Positions 8,158-16,495 of a stretch of 64,000 bases of DNA are shown here, piece after piece. This stretch comes from Symbiodolus clandestinus. GTDB taxonomy: Bacteria; Pseudomonadota; Gammaproteobacteria; Enterobacterales; G038960095. The stretch lies in contig CP152425.1 of the NCBI GenBank assembly GCA_038960095.1, positions 806,001 to 870,000 of the forward strand, in the 5' to 3' direction. Position numbers and translations under genes: made by a program. Each line of letters opens with the position of its first letter. Positions within the stretch are counted from its first letter, which is position 1. The notes under the pieces were generated by a model. The model saw nothing but the letters and a program-made list of their open reading frames with translations, did no database searches and was not told the DNA's origin.

Positions 8158-9672
8158 TTGCTGCGCTATAATGATACTGAGCACCGTCCAGTTGGACTCT
8201 CTTTTCCCACGGCGCTTAATGCCAGTCAACTGGCGCTGGATAATGGGACACTATCAGTTAATCAAATTCAATTAATCCAACTGCCAGAGCAGACACCGCT
8301 CTATTTCGGTCCATTAGACCAGCAACAGGAGATAATCTCCCTGCTAGCACTGCAGGATACGGTATTACCCCCTTCTACCAAGCCACCTGAGGCAATATTA
8401 CCCGAATCCTCTGCTTATCCCCATCGACACCACCACCAACGCCGCCATCGACGGCAGATCCCTGATATGCCCTCCTCTGCATCCCGTCCTACTCCCTGGA
8501 TAACGACCCTGTGGAAAGGATTGTTAGAGAGGTTGCCATTCTACTCTACTCCCTTGTTGGACCTAGGGATTAGGGAAAAGCCAACAGACCCACCTGTGAC
8601 AAAAGAGATCTTTTCTGAACCTTCAGAACCCTTAGATTTAGACAAACTAAATTCCTTGATGATGATGCTCTCCTTTTTCTTAGCGTTAAGGAGAATTCGT
8701 AAGCAACAAAAACCAACCGCTAAATCCCTTCCCAGTGAGCAAGCTATCACCGAGGAACAGAGAATTGAGTGGCGAAAGCAGTTAGATAGGCTCGAAAAAA
8801 ATGTAGAGGATTTATTTAAACGGGTAGCCAGGGATGGAAAAATAGTTAATAAGAGGCATGAATGGCCCCAATGGTGGTTAGAAGATCTACAAGAACAGTA
8901 TGGGCAGCTTACGCAACTTGATCAAGCGAGTCAGGAGGAGATAACGGTATTCGAAGAGAAACTACCGGCGATGCTCAACGAATTAGATGAAATACTCAGA
9001 CCATCGGCTGTGCCCCCTGGATGGAAAAGGCATGCGGGGCAGTCATTCCATAAAACTGATACAACAGAACCGGAACCTAAGCCGAAACCCGCAGAAGATT
9101 TAGATGATATTATCCAGGATATTAATATCTTGTTTTCTGAAAATTCTGATATAATTTTAGCAATTAAGAACAATGACTTGAGACAAGTAAAAACTTACCT
9201 AGGAAAAAATGATGTTAATGCTCGCACTAAAGGAGGGAGACCTCTGCTTATGGTAGCTGTAGAAAGTAGTTGCAGCGATGAGTTAATAGAACTGTTAATA
9301 GATAATGGAGCTGATATTAATGCAGAAGATCGAGATGGAGAATCTGCCATTAATCTAGCTGTTTATAATGGGTCTTTTAGGTTAATAAAACTCTTGATCA
9401 ATAAAGGAGTTAAAATAAAAGATAAGACTGAAAAAAATTCTCCTTTTAGCAGTGTAGCAGAAAGTGGTTTACCTCAGAGAACTCAAGATCAAGTAATAAA
9501 ACTACTAACAGAATGGAAATATATAGATAAAGCATCAAATGCCACTAATCTAACAAGAATTTTAGTTCAACAAGTGCCAGCGATGCACAGTAGTCTAGTT
9601 GATAATGCTTTCACCTCGCTTAGTATTTCTAACCCAGATCTGAATTACGCCGACTCTATTTTTTCCGTATGA
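8158..9672 (+). CDS. Ankyrin-repeat protein, probably 5'-truncated by an IS
   Basis: Up to 504 residues from a TTG codon at 8158; the true start is uncertain. A stop lies in frame at 8119-8121, and the element's end is at 8109, so the reading frame looks like the remaining 3' part of a longer gene. The N-terminal ~90 residues are not recognised. A His/Arg-rich patch (about residues 92-103), a hydrophobic segment (LMMMLSFFLAL, about 166-177) and a charged, helical stretch follow. The C-terminal half holds two to three ankyrin repeats (GGRPLLMVAVES, LLIDNGADINAEDRDGES, LLINKGVKIKD). Ankyrin proteins in host-associated bacteria often act in the host, but that is inference here. Confidence 0.6.
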   Translation: MLRYNDTEHRPVGLSFPTALNASQLALDNGTLSVNQIQLIQLPEQTPLYFGPLDQQQEIISLLALQDTVLPPSTKPPEAILPESSAYPHRHHHQRRHRRQIPDMPSSASRPTPWITTLWKGLLERLPFYSTPLLDLGIREKPTDPPVTKEIFSEPSEPLDLDKLNSLMMMLSFFLALRRIRKQQKPTAKSLPSEQAITEEQRIEWRKQLDRLEKNVEDLFKRVARDGKIVNKRHEWPQWWLEDLQEQYGQLTQLDQASQEEITVFEEKLPAMLNELDEILRPSAVPPGWKRHAGQSFHKTDTTEPEPKPKPAEDLDDIIQDINILFSENSDIILAIKNNDLRQVKTYLGKNDVNARTKGGRPLLMVAVESSCSDELIELLIDNGADINAEDRDGESAINLAVYNGSFRLIKLLINKGVKIKDKTEKNSPFSSVAESGLPQRTQDQVIKLLTEWKYIDKASNATNLTRILVQQVPAMHSSLVDNAFTSLSISNPDLNYADSIFSV

Positions 9673-9740
9673 AAGCATGGAGTTTATGGAAACGACAAAA
9701 AAACCGGTAGTGGACCCTATTGACTGATGTATTACGATTT

Positions 9741-10099
9741 GTATTAGTCACGATATAATCTGACATTAGGGCTTGAAAAGAAGAGCATTACCGGTTTTGA
9801 TTAGGGTGTTGAACCTTTAATCGAAAACAAGCGGTAACACTCATGCTTCATAGTAACAAACCAATCATCAAATACAAAGTTGGACTTCTAAATCTTGCCG
9901 AAGAGCTTAATAACGTTTCCAAAGCCTGCAAGATTATGGGGGTATCACGGGATACGTTTTATCGCTATCAGGAATTGGTTGAGGAAGGCGGAGTTGAAGC
10001 CTTAGTCAACCGTAGCCGTCGAGTTCCTAACCTAAAAAACCGGGCTGATGAAGCGACCGAACGAGCGGTTGTTGACTATGCCATTGAGTTCCCGGCTCA
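9741..10099 (+). mobile_element. 5' fragment of an IS481-like element
   Basis: A noncoding leader (9741-9842) followed by the start of a transposase gene. About 100 bp of the leader is repeated in inverted orientation at 11355-11457, which marks it as the end of a mobile element. The element is cut at 10099/10100 by an IS3-family insertion, and its 3' part is not found in the window. Confidence 0.75.
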
Positions 10100-10142
10100 T
10101 GGTCAACAAAAACCGGACACCTATTTAAGCCACTTTGCTTAA
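9843..10142 (+). pseudogene. Truncated IS481-like transposase, N-terminal HTH domain
   Basis: ATG at 9843 opens a frame with a helix-turn-helix domain typical of IS481-type transposases (NNVSKACKIMGVSRDTFYRYQ, then LVNRSRRVPN) up to EFPAHGQ near residue 87. The last dozen codons come from the inserted IS3-family element. The catalytic rve domain is absent, so the product cannot transpose. Confidence 0.8.
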
Positions 10143-10943
10143 TTCATACTGTTCATATTGCATAGGTGTCAGATAGCCCAAAGCACTATGTGGACGCTTA
10201 CTGTTGTAATAAACCAAGTACTCCAAAACAGACAGATGGGCTTCTTTTCGTGTTGTTAGAACTTCATAATTCAACTGCTCATATTTTAAGCTTCTGAAAA
10301 ATCTTTCGGTAGGGGCGTTATCCCAGCACTGCCCCTTGCCACTCATGCTAGTTTCCATTCCCATAGCTACCAGTTGTTGTCGGTACAGATGGCTAGTATA
10401 TTGGCTGCACTGATCAGAATGATGAATCACCCCACGCCCGGGTTTTCGACGCCAATATGCCATTTGCAATGCTTGCAGACATAATGAGGTTTTCATATGC
10501 CCCGCCATCGCCCCGCCAATGAGCTGCCGTGAGTACAAATCCAATACAACCGCTAGATACAGCCAGCCCTGATGGGTCCAAATCGCGGTGATATCAGTTG
10601 TCCAGACGCTATTGGAATTGCTAACCTTAAATCGGCGTTTTAATAAATTAGGGGCCACCGATTGCTCATGATCACTGTCTGTTGTTGCTTTATACCGCTT
10701 CGGGTAGCGAGCAACCAGCCCCAGTTGCTTCATCAAACGACGAGTCTTAAACCGACCTATCGCTACACCTAGTTTATTCAGTTCCTGCCCCAATCTTCTG
10801 GAACCTAACGTCTTTTTATGATTATTAAATAGCTCAACCGCCTGATGTTCAAGCAATAGTTGGTTAGTAGGCTTCACTCTCAATCGTTGAACCGACCACT
10901 GATAAAATGCGCTCTTGCCAACTTCCATAACTTTGCATAACAT
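10125..10943 (-). CDS. IS3-family transposase OrfB
   Basis: 272-residue integrase-type catalytic protein. The DDE residues are visible: Asp in WTTDITAIW (near residue 116), Asp in IHHSDQCSQYTS (near 177), and Glu in NAPTERFFRSLKYE (near 213), with the C-terminal YYNSKRPHSALGYLTPMQYE motif. The second motif reads SDQCSQ where most relatives have SDRGSQ, a possible sign of drift. Its coding frame extends upstream of the first ATG so that OrfAB can be produced by the frameshift signal at 11021-11027. Confidence 0.92.
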   Translation of the reverse strand: MLCKVMEVGKSAFYQWSVQRLRVKPTNQLLLEHQAVELFNNHKKTLGSRRLGQELNKLGVAIGRFKTRRLMKQLGLVARYPKRYKATTDSDHEQSVAPNLLKRRFKVSNSNSVWTTDITAIWTHQGWLYLAVVLDLYSRQLIGGAMAGHMKTSLCLQALQMAYWRRKPGRGVIHHSDQCSQYTSHLYRQQLVAMGMETSMSGKGQCWDNAPTERFFRSLKYEQLNYEVLTTRKEAHLSVLEYLVYYNSKRPHSALGYLTPMQYEQYELSKVA

Positions 10944-10987
10944 CCGCAGCGAATAGGTCTTCTTTTGCTTATCAATAAACTGGTATC

Positions 10988-11293
10988 TTACTGATTTTCC
11001 TTGGCAAAGAAGACAGCGGCCTTTTTTAATATCTCACGCTCCATCAATAAGTTAGCTCTCTCTTTACGTAGCTTGATAAGCTCTTCGTGCTCCAACAAAT
11101 TTAAGTTGGCTTGCTTGCTTCCTAGGGGGGTAGGACAACCTTTCTCAACGCGAACCCAACGCCTTATGGCACTCAGCGAGATACCCAAGCTATCAGCTGC
11201 TTGCTGATGGCTATAGCCTTTCTCAAGCACTAACTTGGCTGCATCTTGTTTAAAATTTAAGCTGTATTTTGGACGCTTATGCTGACTGATCAT
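10988..11293 (-). CDS. IS3-family transposase OrfA
   Basis: 101-residue helix-turn-helix protein (YSLNFKQDAAKLVLEKG ... AADSLGISLSAIRRWV) with a short coiled coil near the C-terminus (EELIKLRKERANLLMEREIL). A textbook slippery heptamer A AAA AAG lies in frame near its 3' end at 11021-11027 and would direct the -1 frameshift that fuses it to OrfB. Confidence 0.92.
   Translation of the reverse strand: MISQHKRPKYSLNFKQDAAKLVLEKGYSHQQAADSLGISLSAIRRWVRVEKGCPTPLGSKQANLNLLEHEELIKLRKERANLLMEREILKKAAVFFAKENQ
11021..11027 (-). promoter_or_regulatory. -1 ribosomal frameshift site in IS3-family orfA
   Basis: Minus-strand reading TTA AAA AAG contains the heptamer A AAA AAG in the orfA frame shortly before its stop. 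This is the classical efficient slippery sequence used by IS3-family elements and dnaX. Confidence 0.75.
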
Positions 11294-11354
11294 TTTCTAC
11301 CTCTAATCGACATTCTACTCGGGTTCTTTAGAGGTGGCCGGAAGTATTAAACCA

Positions 11355-11457
11355 TTACACTACCGCTTGTTTTTGATTAAAGGTTCAACACCCTCTATCA
11401 AAACCAGTAACGCTCTTCTTTTCAAACTCTAGTGTCAGATGATGCGTGACTAATATA
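11355..11457 (-). repeat. Inverted copy of the IS481-like 5' end
   Basis: Reverse complement of this segment matches 9741-9842 over about 100 bp with roughly 85% identity by eye, including attagtcacg, gaaaagaagagc, gtgttgaacctttaatc and aacaagcggta. It stops just before the transposase start codon. Together the two fragments form long inverted arms around the IS3-family element. Confidence 0.8.
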
Positions 11458-11464
11458 ACTTAAT

Positions 11465-12025
11465 CTATAGATGTAATAATTCCTGCTCTTTAGCCTGCAA
11501 GAACCTCTCAACTTTTTCGACCATCTTATCAGTCAACTTTTGGATAATTTGCTGCTGTTGACGCTCTTGATCTTCACTTAACTGCCTCTCTTTCAAAGCG
11601 GTTTTTAACATCTCATTGGCCTCTCGCCGAAGATTTCGCAGAGCTACGCGACTCTGTTCTGCCTCAGCACGCACCTGTTTAACCAAGGCCCTGCGTCTCT
11701 CCTCAGTCAGCGGTGGTAATGGGATACGGATCACACTACCCGCCACCCGTGGATTCACTCCTAAATCACTGGTTAAAATGGCCCGTTCAACGGCAGTTGT
11801 CAAATTGCGATCATACAGGGTTAACGCCAACGTTCGGCTATCTTCGGCAACAATGTTCGCTAACTGTCGCAGCGGCGTTCGGCTACCGTAGTAATCGACC
11901 GTAATGCTTTCCAGTAAGCTGGGATGCGCACGCCCAGTACGAACTTTAGCAATATTTTGCTGAAAAGCATCAATACAACGCTGCATCCGTTGCTCAATCT
12001 GTTGCTGTAGTTCATTTTTTTCCAT
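11465..12025 (-). CDS. frr: Ribosome recycling factor
   Basis: Releases ribosomes from mRNA after termination together with EF-G. The 186-residue sequence matches the family along its length: NIAKVRTGRAHPSLLE, ITVDYYGSRTPLRQLAN, AEDSRTLAL, LTSDLGVNP, IRIPLPPLTEERR and the C-terminal long helix. The usual upstream partners (tsf, pyrH) are not present: its 3' end lies against IS debris and its 5' side faces the divergent rpmH. The gene seems to have been moved here by rearrangement. Confidence 0.97.
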   Translation of the reverse strand: MEKNELQQQIEQRMQRCIDAFQQNIAKVRTGRAHPSLLESITVDYYGSRTPLRQLANIVAEDSRTLALTLYDRNLTTAVERAILTSDLGVNPRVAGSVIRIPLPPLTEERRRALVKQVRAEAEQSRVALRNLRREANEMLKTALKERQLSEDQERQQQQIIQKLTDKMVEKVERFLQAKEQELLHL

Positions 12026-12295
12026 AGTTAAGTTGCCTTTATAGCCAATTGTTTAATCAATAAGGAAAGATTTAAACATAGTTTCTTTTAAGAGACCAGA
12101 CCGTCATCTAATACTGCACCAAACAAGGTTTGCTAGGTCATATCGGTAGTCACTCAGCTCAGTATTAACCTAACTTTCAATATCTATGCCAGAAGATAGT
12201 AGTAGTAACGGTTAGAGCACAAGCGCAAATAGATATTGCTGCAATAATTAGAATCCTCTGGCCGCGTTAACTCAGCAAGATTTACCACAAGCAGC

Positions 12296-12325
12296 TTTAC
12301 TTCATTGGAATGAAAAGAGTAAAAT
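12296..12325 (+). promoter_or_regulatory. Putative sigma-70 promoter of the rpmH operon
   Basis: TTTACT and TAAAAT are separated by 18 bp, about 45 bp upstream of the rpmH start codon. Recognised by eye. The rest of the 340-bp gap between frr and rpmH shows no gene and no obvious DnaA-box cluster. Confidence 0.4.
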
Positions 12326-12367
12326 ATTTACCGCTATTGTCGATTGTTGCCTTAGGATGTTCGTATC

Positions 12368-12502
12368 ATGAAACGCACTTACCAACCCTCTGTTCTTAAA
12401 CACGCCCGTACCCATGGCTTTCGTGCGCGGATGTCGACTAAAAATGGTCGACAGGTATTAGCACGCCGACGGGCTAAAGGTCGTGTCCGCTTAACCGTGT
12501 AG
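12368..12502 (+). CDS. rpmH: 50S ribosomal protein L34
   Basis: A 44-residue, very basic protein beginning MKRTYQPSVLKHARTHGF and ending RRRAKGRVRLTV, clearly L34 (two residues shorter than the E. coli protein at the C-terminus). Preceded by AGGATG as ribosome binding site. First gene of the conserved rpmH-rnpA-yidD-yidC cluster. Confidence 0.97.
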   Translation: MKRTYQPSVLKHARTHGFRARMSTKNGRQVLARRRAKGRVRLTV

Positions 12503-12528
12503 CCACACTAACACCCTGATTTTGCCAC

Positions 12529-12906
12529 GTGCATTTAGGTTTTTCCAGACAGCGGCGTCTGCTTAGTTCTGCTGAATATAGTAATGTTTTTAAACAGCCC
12601 ATAGCGGCTGTTTCACGGCAATTAACCCTATTAGGTCGGCCTAACCGCCTAGATTATCCGCGTTTAGGGCTGATCGTTGCTAAAAAACAGGTCAAGCGGG
12701 CTAATGCTCGCAATCGCTGCAAGCGGCTACTGAGAGAAGTCTTTCGCCAGCAGCAGCACCAATTACCAGCCATGGACTTTGTGATGATTGTTAAAAAAGG
12801 AGCTGATACTCTGGATAATGCGGCTTTTATCATACTCATTAATAAACTATGGCATCGATTCTGTCGGCAGCACGCTATTAAGCAATCATCATGCGTTATG
12901 GATTAA
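12529..12906 (+). CDS. rnpA: Ribonuclease P protein component
   Basis: Protein subunit of RNase P, which helps the catalytic RNA trim tRNA 5' leaders. 125 residues with the RNR signature region (AKKQVKRANARNRCKRLLRE, about residues 50-69) and PAMDFVMIVKKGA. GTG start as in E. coli; the segment from SRQRRLLSSAEY onward aligns with the family. Its end overlaps the start of yidD by 16 bases. Confidence 0.95.
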   Translation: MHLGFSRQRRLLSSAEYSNVFKQPIAAVSRQLTLLGRPNRLDYPRLGLIVAKKQVKRANARNRCKRLLREVFRQQQHQLPAMDFVMIVKKGADTLDNAAFIILINKLWHRFCRQHAIKQSSCVMD

Positions 12907-13127
12907 TTGCTCTGATCCAGAGCTATCAATCACTGATACGTCCCTGGTTAGGGCCGAATTGCCGCTTTTATCCCAGCTGCTCTGATTATGCTATAGCGGC
13001 ATTGCGAGGTTATCACTTGCTGCCAGCAAGCTGGTTAATCAGCCAGCGTCTGTTAAAATGCCACCCCTTTAGCGCCGGCGGCCTGGACCCTTTGCCGCTT
13101 GACTGTAATAACCCTCCTTACGAGTGA
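12891..13127 (+). CDS. yidD: Membrane protein insertion efficiency factor YidD
   Basis: 78-residue small peripheral membrane protein that assists YidC-dependent insertion. Family motifs are LIQSYQSLIRPWLGPNCRFYPSCSDYA, with the conserved Cys pair, and KCHPFSAGGLDPLP. Overlaps the 3' end of rnpA and ends 7 bp before yidC, as in the usual cluster. Confidence 0.95.
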   Translation: MRYGLIALIQSYQSLIRPWLGPNCRFYPSCSDYAIAALRGYHLLPASWLISQRLLKCHPFSAGGLDPLPLDCNNPPYE

Positions 13128-13134
13128 CTAAATC

Positions 13135-14778
13135 ATGGATTCTCAACGTAACTTACTGTTGATGGCGCTCATCGTTGTCTCATTTCTCCTTTTCCAGCAG
13201 TGGCAAAAGGAGCACGCTCCTGTCCAACCTTTAACAACACCGACTACTATCACTCAGCCGCATTCTGCTGAGCTGCCAACCAGCACACCAACCTCTTTGC
13301 CAGTAGCAGCGAGTGAGGCGGCGCCATCTCAACCCATTACCCTATGCAGTGATGTGTTAGCGCTGACCATCAATCCGCAAGGGGGCGATATTCTCGAGGC
13401 CCAGTTGCTGGCCTACAACCGTAACTTACGTGACCAACGCCCCTTACCACTCTTGGAGCAGTCACCCCTCTTTACTTATCAAGCCCAAAGTGGCTTAATT
13501 GGACCACAAGGCTCTGATAATTCACCGACCAACCGCCCACTCTATCAAAGTCAACAACAGCACTACCAATTAAAAGAACCGCAAACAGTGTTGGAAGTAC
13601 CCTTGACCTACCGGGATGCTCAAGGTGTGGAATTTCGTAAAGTTTTTACTTTAAGACAAGGGGCGTATGCGGTTGAAGTCCGTCATGAAATCATTAATCA
13701 CAGCAAACAACCGATTCAAGTCCAGCTATTTGGCCAATTGAAACAGAGTATTGCACTGCCTAAAGAGCGTGAAAAAGGGCGTTTTGCCCTACAAACTTAT
13801 CGAGGAATGGCCTATTCCACCACAGATAAGCGCTACCAAAAATATAGCTTTAGTGACTTAAAAAAATCTGATCTGGCGCTGACAACTCAGCAAGGCTGGG
13901 TGGCGATGCTTCAGCACTATTTTGCTTCTGCCTGGATCCCAGAACCCAACCACACCTACCAATTCTACACCAAACAGCTTATCTCCTCGCAGCAAGCAGT
14001 TATCGGCTTCATGGGTGAGATGACAACTCTACAGCCTGGGGAGCATCAACAGCTCCCGGCTAAACTTTGGTTAGGGCCTGAATGCCAAGAGAGCATGGCT
14101 GCAGTTGCTAAACATCTTGATTTAACGGTCGATTATGGCTGGCTTTGGTTTATTTCCCAGCCTCTATTTAAATTATTAAAATTTTTGCAGCGCTTTGTTA
14201 GTAACTGGGGACTGGCAATTATCGGTATCACTTTTTTAGTGCGATTACTGCTTTATCCACTGACCAAAGCACAATACACCTCTATGGCTAAATTACGCTT
14301 ACTACAGCCCAAAGTGCAGGCAATCCGTGATCGCTGGGGTGATGATCGACAACGCCTGAGCCAGGAGATGATGAAGCTTTATCAGCGTGAGAAAGTTAAT
14401 CCCCTAGGAGGCTGTCTACCGCTATTTATTCAAATGCCTATTTTCCTAGCTCTCTATTGGATGCTAGTGGGCTCTGTTGAACTACGCCATGCCCCATTTA
14501 TCGGATGGATTCAGGATCTCTCAGCACCTGATCCCTATTACCTGCTGCCACTATTGATGGGCCTGAGCATGCTGTTGATCCAAAGGTTGTCACCCTCCCC
14601 CATGGCCGATCCCATGCAGCAGAAGATGATGATGATCATGCCTGCGGTGTTTACCCTATTTTTCTTGTGGTTCCCGGCAGGATTGGTGCTCTACTATGTG
14701 GTCAGTAATTTATTGACTCTGCTACAACAGCAGCTGATTACCTATCAGCTTGAGAAAAAAGGATTATCACTTCGTTAG
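13135..14778 (+). CDS. yidC: Membrane protein insertase YidC
   Basis: Inserts and folds inner-membrane proteins alone or with SecYEG. 547 residues: N-terminal membrane anchor (residues 5-20), a large periplasmic P1 domain (about 55-345), and the conserved C-terminal five-helix core starting near YGWLWFISQPLF, with the groove Arg in FLVRLLLYPL and NPLGGCLPLFIQMPIFLALYW. Length agrees with the E. coli protein (548). Last gene of the rpmH cluster; the usual next gene mnmE is replaced by purH. Confidence 0.98.
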   Translation: MDSQRNLLLMALIVVSFLLFQQWQKEHAPVQPLTTPTTITQPHSAELPTSTPTSLPVAASEAAPSQPITLCSDVLALTINPQGGDILEAQLLAYNRNLRDQRPLPLLEQSPLFTYQAQSGLIGPQGSDNSPTNRPLYQSQQQHYQLKEPQTVLEVPLTYRDAQGVEFRKVFTLRQGAYAVEVRHEIINHSKQPIQVQLFGQLKQSIALPKEREKGRFALQTYRGMAYSTTDKRYQKYSFSDLKKSDLALTTQQGWVAMLQHYFASAWIPEPNHTYQFYTKQLISSQQAVIGFMGEMTTLQPGEHQQLPAKLWLGPECQESMAAVAKHLDLTVDYGWLWFISQPLFKLLKFLQRFVSNWGLAIIGITFLVRLLLYPLTKAQYTSMAKLRLLQPKVQAIRDRWGDDRQRLSQEMMKLYQREKVNPLGGCLPLFIQMPIFLALYWMLVGSVELRHAPFIGWIQDLSAPDPYYLLPLLMGLSMLLIQRLSPSPMADPMQQKMMMIMPAVFTLFFLWFPAGLVLYYVVSNLLTLLQQQLITYQLEKKGLSLR

Positions 14779-14825
14779 CCACTGATAGTTTTTGTCAATT
14801 AAAAACCAAGATTGTTAGAAAATCA

Positions 14826-16427
14826 ATGACCGAATTTAGTGATCCAATCATTCGTCGAGCCCTAATCACCCTCTACAATAAGCAGGGGGTGTTGGAACTT
14901 GCTGCAGTACTCCAACAACAAGGCGTTGAACTGATCTCTACCGGAGGAACCGCTCAATTATTACGGGGGTCCGGTTACCTGGTCACTGAAATCGCTGATT
15001 ATACGAAATACCCTGAGATGATGGGGGGGCGTGTTAAGACACTACACCCGAAAATTCATGGTGCGATCCTTGGGCGGCGAGGGCAAGATGATTCGGTGAT
15101 GACAGAGCAGGAAATTCTACCTATCGATTTAGTCATCGCTAACTTCTATCCCTTTGTACAAACTATCGATGATCCCAATCATACCCGACAACAGGCCATT
15201 GAACAGATTGATATCGGTGGTCCGACCCTGGTTCGAGCAGCTGCTAAAAATCATGCAGCCGTGGCAGTAGTGGTCGATCCACAAGATTATCCACAGCTGA
15301 TCAACTGGCTACAACAGCAGCAAGGGGCGTTAACGCTTCAACAGCGCTTCATGCTGGCAAGCAAGGCACTGGTTACCATTGCCAATTATGATTGTGCCAT
15401 TGCTGATTATTTCAGCCGCCAAGTTACTGTGAAAATCGCTGATGATTCACAACTGGCACCCCTGCCACAATTTCCTGAAATTCCCCGACTGCCCTTTCAA
15501 CGGCCAAAATTGTTGCGTTATGGTGAAAATCCTCACCAACCGGCTGCACTCTACCAAACTGGTCTATCAACCACAATCGGCGTTGCGCAAGCGCAACAAC
15601 GGCAAGGTAAACCACTCTCTTACAACAATTGGTTAGATGCTGACAGTGCTTTTACTTGCATTTTCCCTTTTGAGCAACCTGCTTGTGCTATTGTTAAGCA
15701 TACTAATCCCTGTGGCGTTGCTGTGAGCAATTCACTATTGACGGCTTACCAACGCGCTTTTCAATGTGATCCGAGCGCTGCTTTCGGTGGCATTATTGCG
15801 GTTAATCGGCCAGTTACCCTGGAAGTCGCTGAGGCAATGTTACAACAATTCGTTGAAGTGATTATTGCCCCAGCCTTTGCCTCAGAAGCACTCCAACGGT
15901 TTGCTCGCAAGCCAAATATTCGCTTGTTAGCTTGTGATAAAATTTTACCCGCTTCAGCGCCTTCTTTGGAATATAAAAGTATTTCTGGAGGGCTATTAGT
16001 ACAAGTCAGCGATCAAGGCAGTTGGCAGTCGGCACAACTTCAAGTGGTCAGCCAACGGCAACCTTCTGACTCAGAGTGGGCAGATGCTCAATTTGCTTGG
16101 CAAATAGCCAAGTGTGTTAAATCTAATGCCATGGTTATAGCGAGTCAACAAACCACATTGGGTATTGGTGCCGGTCAGGTGAGCCGCATTGATGCCACAC
16201 AACTGGCCATCCATAAAGCTCAGCAAGCAGATTTATCTCTAAAAGGTGCCGTGCTGGCTGCAGATGCTTTTCTCCCCTTTCGAGATAACGTCGATACAGC
16301 GGCAGAAGCTGGTATTACCTGTATTATCCAACCAGGCGGCTCACGGCGCGATGCTGAGGTGATCCAAGCCGCTGATCAGCGATCCATCACAATGATTTTT
16401 ACTGGAATGCGTCACTTTCGACATTAA
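14826..16427 (+). CDS. purH: Bifunctional purine biosynthesis protein PurH (AICAR transformylase / IMP cyclohydrolase)
   Basis: Catalyses the last two steps of IMP synthesis. 533 residues: N-terminal MGS-like cyclohydrolase domain (STGGTAQLL, DYTKYPEMMGGRVKTLHPKIHG), then the formyltransferase domain with the KHTNPCG catalytic motif (near residue 287) and SDAFLPFRDN-like AADAFLPFRDNVD near the C-terminus. Followed by purD in the same direction, so at least the end of the purine pathway is retained. Confidence 0.98.
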   Translation: MTEFSDPIIRRALITLYNKQGVLELAAVLQQQGVELISTGGTAQLLRGSGYLVTEIADYTKYPEMMGGRVKTLHPKIHGAILGRRGQDDSVMTEQEILPIDLVIANFYPFVQTIDDPNHTRQQAIEQIDIGGPTLVRAAAKNHAAVAVVVDPQDYPQLINWLQQQQGALTLQQRFMLASKALVTIANYDCAIADYFSRQVTVKIADDSQLAPLPQFPEIPRLPFQRPKLLRYGENPHQPAALYQTGLSTTIGVAQAQQRQGKPLSYNNWLDADSAFTCIFPFEQPACAIVKHTNPCGVAVSNSLLTAYQRAFQCDPSAAFGGIIAVNRPVTLEVAEAMLQQFVEVIIAPAFASEALQRFARKPNIRLLACDKILPASAPSLEYKSISGGLLVQVSDQGSWQSAQLQVVSQRQPSDSEWADAQFAWQIAKCVKSNAMVIASQQTTLGIGAGQVSRIDATQLAIHKAQQADLSLKGAVLAADAFLPFRDNVDTAAEAGITCIIQPGGSRRDAEVIQAADQRSITMIFTGMRHFRH

Positions 16428-16495
16428 TCAGAAATCAGCAAATCGTGAAGCTAGTTTGATAGCAAAGTCATTAATATCATTAGGATAAGCAGGGT

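Larger units (their letters stand above)
10100..11354 (-). mobile_element. IS3-family insertion sequence (about 1.25 kb) inside IS481-like DNA
   Basis: Ends are inferred from imperfect inverted repeats: TGGTcaacaaaaaCCGGaCACCTatttaag at the left and, reading inward from the right, TGGTttaatacttCCGGcCACCTctaaag. Contains orfA and orfB on the minus strand. The flanks are two IS481-like fragments in opposite orientation rather than two halves of one copy, so there is no target duplication to read. Confidence 0.82.
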
